From positions 1 through 7,867 of the forward strand of contig JACXVH010000062.1 in NCBI GenBank assembly GCA_014763515.1: DNA of 7,867 nt, in the 5' to 3' direction. Numbering within the stretch: the stretch's first letter is position 1; every line of letters begins with the position of its first letter. The notes beneath the pieces were generated by a model. It was not told where the DNA came from, did no database searches, and was given only the letters and a program-made list of their open reading frames with translations. The translations under genes were made by a program, and so were the position numbers. This stretch comes from Flavobacteriaceae bacterium. GTDB taxonomy: Bacteria; Bacteroidota; Bacteroidia; Flavobacteriales; Flavobacteriaceae. Below are positions 6,750-7,867 of this stretch, piece after piece.

Positions 6750-6779
6750 AATAATGTAACCATTTAAAGTTACATTATT
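6750..6779. promoter_or_regulatory. 11-bp inverted repeat upstream of the HTCS gene, operator candidate
   Basis: AATAATGTAAC at 6750-6760 and GTTACATTATT at 6769-6779 are perfect reverse complements separated by 8 bp. The promoter-proximal arm contains ATGTAACCATT, identical to 3715-3725, and begins 30 bp upstream of the -7-like element, the same distance as at the operon promoter. It also lies between the uvrB stop and the HTCS promoter and could fold as a hairpin. However, each arm has only two G or C bases and no U-tract follows on the minus strand, so a terminator role for uvrB is weak. Confidence 0.55.
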
Positions 6780-6793
6780 TTAATTATTGAAAA

Positions 6794-7867
6794 TTATATT
6801 TTTTCTTGTAAGTCTTTAATCTCGTCACGCAATTTTGCGGCTTGCATAAAGTCTAAATCTTTTGCTGCTTTTTCCATGGCTTTTCTTTTTTCTTGAATGC
6901 GTTTTTCAATTTCAGGTTTCGATAAATATTCATTTTCAGGCTCTGCAGCTATTTTTGGAGCATCGTATCCATAATTAGAAACCTGATTTTTGGTCAACGC
7001 ATTTTCAATTGATTTATTCAATGCTTTAGGAACTAAATTATGCTCTTTATTATAATTCATTTGCTTTTCTCTGCGATAATTAGTTTCATCAATCGTTCGT
7101 TGCATTGAATCTGTAATTTTATCGGCATACATAATGGCTTTTCCATTAATATTACGTGCCGCACGACCAACCGTCTGGGTTAACGAACGATGACTGCGTA
7201 AAAATCCTTCTTTGTCGGCATCTAAAATGGCTACCAAAGAAACTTCGGGTAAATCTAAACCTTCACGCAATAAGTTGACACCAATTAAAACATCAAACAA
7301 ACCTTTACGTAAATCTTGCATGATTTCCACGCGTTCCAAAGTATCAATATCACTGTGAATGTAACGACAACGAATGGCTACTTTAGTTAAATATTTTGCT
7401 AATTCTTCTGCCATGCGTTTGGTTAATGTAGTAACTAAAACACGTTCGTCCGCTTCACAACGCAATTGAATTTCTTCAATTAAATCGTCAATTTGGTTGG
7501 CACTCGGACGCACTTCAATTATTGGATCCAATAATCCTGTAGGACGAATGACTTGTTCTACATAAATTCCTTCCGATTTCTTTAATTCATAATCAGCTGG
7601 AGTTGCCGAAACATAAACAACCTGATTTTGTAAGCTTTCAAATTCTTCAAACTTCAACGGACGGTTATCCATAGCAGCAGGCAAACGGAAACCATATTCT
7701 ACCAAGTTTTCTTTACGGCTTCTATCGCCACCATACATGGCGTGCACTTGAGAAATAGTCACATGACTTTCATCTACAACCATTAAATAATCGTCTGGAA
7801 AATAATCTAACAAACAGAACGGACGCGTTCCTGGCGCTCTTCCGTCCAAATAACGAGAATAATTTTC
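6794..7867 (-). CDS. uvrB: Excinuclease ABC subunit UvrB, C-terminal 357 residues (5' end outside window)
   Basis: UvrB receives damaged DNA from UvrA, verifies the lesion with its helicase fold and recruits UvrC for incision in nucleotide excision repair, in the cytoplasm. The frame is open from the right edge; the first visible codons give ENYSRYLDGRAPG, the counterpart of a conserved segment in the middle of UvrB, so roughly the first half is missing. A TTG at 7849 is an internal Leu codon, not a start. Visible motifs: helicase motif II VVDESHVT, motif III YVSATP, the strongly conserved VRPTGLLDPIIEVRP, VTTLTKRMAEEL, YIHSDIDTLER, motif V LLREGLDLPEVSLVAILDAD, and motif VI QTVGRAARN. The last about 36 residues (from EKRIQEKRKAMEKAAKDLDF) are the UVR domain that contacts UvrC. 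It appears intact to its TAA stop. No functional link to the HTCS is expected; it is a housekeeping neighbour. Confidence 0.98.
   Translation of the reverse strand, partial: ENYSRYLDGRAPGTRPFCLLDYFPDDYLMVVDESHVTISQVHAMYGGDRSRKENLVEYGFRLPAAMDNRPLKFEEFESLQNQVVYVSATPADYELKKSEGIYVEQVIRPTGLLDPIIEVRPSANQIDDLIEEIQLRCEADERVLVTTLTKRMAEELAKYLTKVAIRCRYIHSDIDTLERVEIMQDLRKGLFDVLIGVNLLREGLDLPEVSLVAILDADKEGFLRSHRSLTQTVGRAARNINGKAIMYADKITDSMQRTIDETNYRREKQMNYNKEHNLVPKALNKSIENALTKNQVSNYGYDAPKIAAEPENEYLSKPEIEKRIQEKRKAMEKAAKDLDFMQAAKLRDEIKDLQEKI

Noticed and set aside
6750..6779. Inverted repeat as the rho-independent terminator of uvrB
   Set aside because: The stem is almost all A/T and no U-tract follows it on the minus strand. 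The match to the second promoter makes an operator reading better, although a weak terminator role is not excluded.
7359..7365. A further ATGTAAC half-site
   Set aside because: It lies inside uvrB coding sequence, has no partner half-site at the expected spacing and is not followed by CATT, so it is likely chance.
1..7867. CRISPR arrays, tRNA or rRNA genes, insertion sequences, phage or plasmid genes
   Set aside because: I saw no spaced repeats, cloverleaf-like sequence, transposase, integrase or terminal inverted repeats. All six protein-coding genes and the small ORF lie on one strand in an ordinary chromosomal layout.

Overview
The window looks like chromosomal DNA from a member of the Bacteroidota, most likely a Flavobacterium-like bacterium. 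The evidence is low GC content, AT-rich gene starts without clear Shine-Dalgarno sequences, TAnnTTTG-type -7 promoter elements, a one-protein hybrid two-component system (HTCS) with an AraC-type output domain, and secreted proteins of types common in that phylum. All recognisable genes lie on the minus strand, so transcription runs from the right end of the window to the left.

From right to left: (1) positions 7867-6794 hold the C-terminal half of uvrB, the DNA-repair damage-recognition helicase, cut by the window edge. (2) A 96-bp gap follows, carrying an 11-bp perfect inverted repeat and a probable promoter. (3) Positions 6697-3800 encode a 965-residue TPR hybrid sensor kinase/response regulator with an AraC DNA-binding domain. 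(4) The 143-bp gap 3799-3657 packs together the terminator of the sensor gene, an operator-like cluster and a promoter. (5) Positions 3656-1 form a tight run of five genes with junctions of -4, +13, +5 and +1 bp. They encode a 51-residue small protein, a secreted papain-like (C39-like) protein with an acidic N-terminal domain, a secreted OmpA-family protein with a LamG-like middle domain, a secreted protein of unknown family, and a second unknown exported protein cut by the left edge.

The most interesting point is regulatory. The promoter regions of the sensor gene and of the five-gene run share the 11-mer AATGGTTACAT (minus-strand reading). In both it is followed by exactly 29 bp and then a -7-like element (TACTATTG and TACCTTTG), and neither has an evident -33 TTTG. 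Each site has further half-sites upstream. The simplest reading is that the HTCS binds this element, regulates itself and activates the adjacent envelope operon. This is inference from sequence layout. If correct, the window is a self-contained envelope-sensing module: periplasmic TPR sensor, AraC output, and an operon of secreted, partly peptidoglycan-binding proteins of mostly unknown function.
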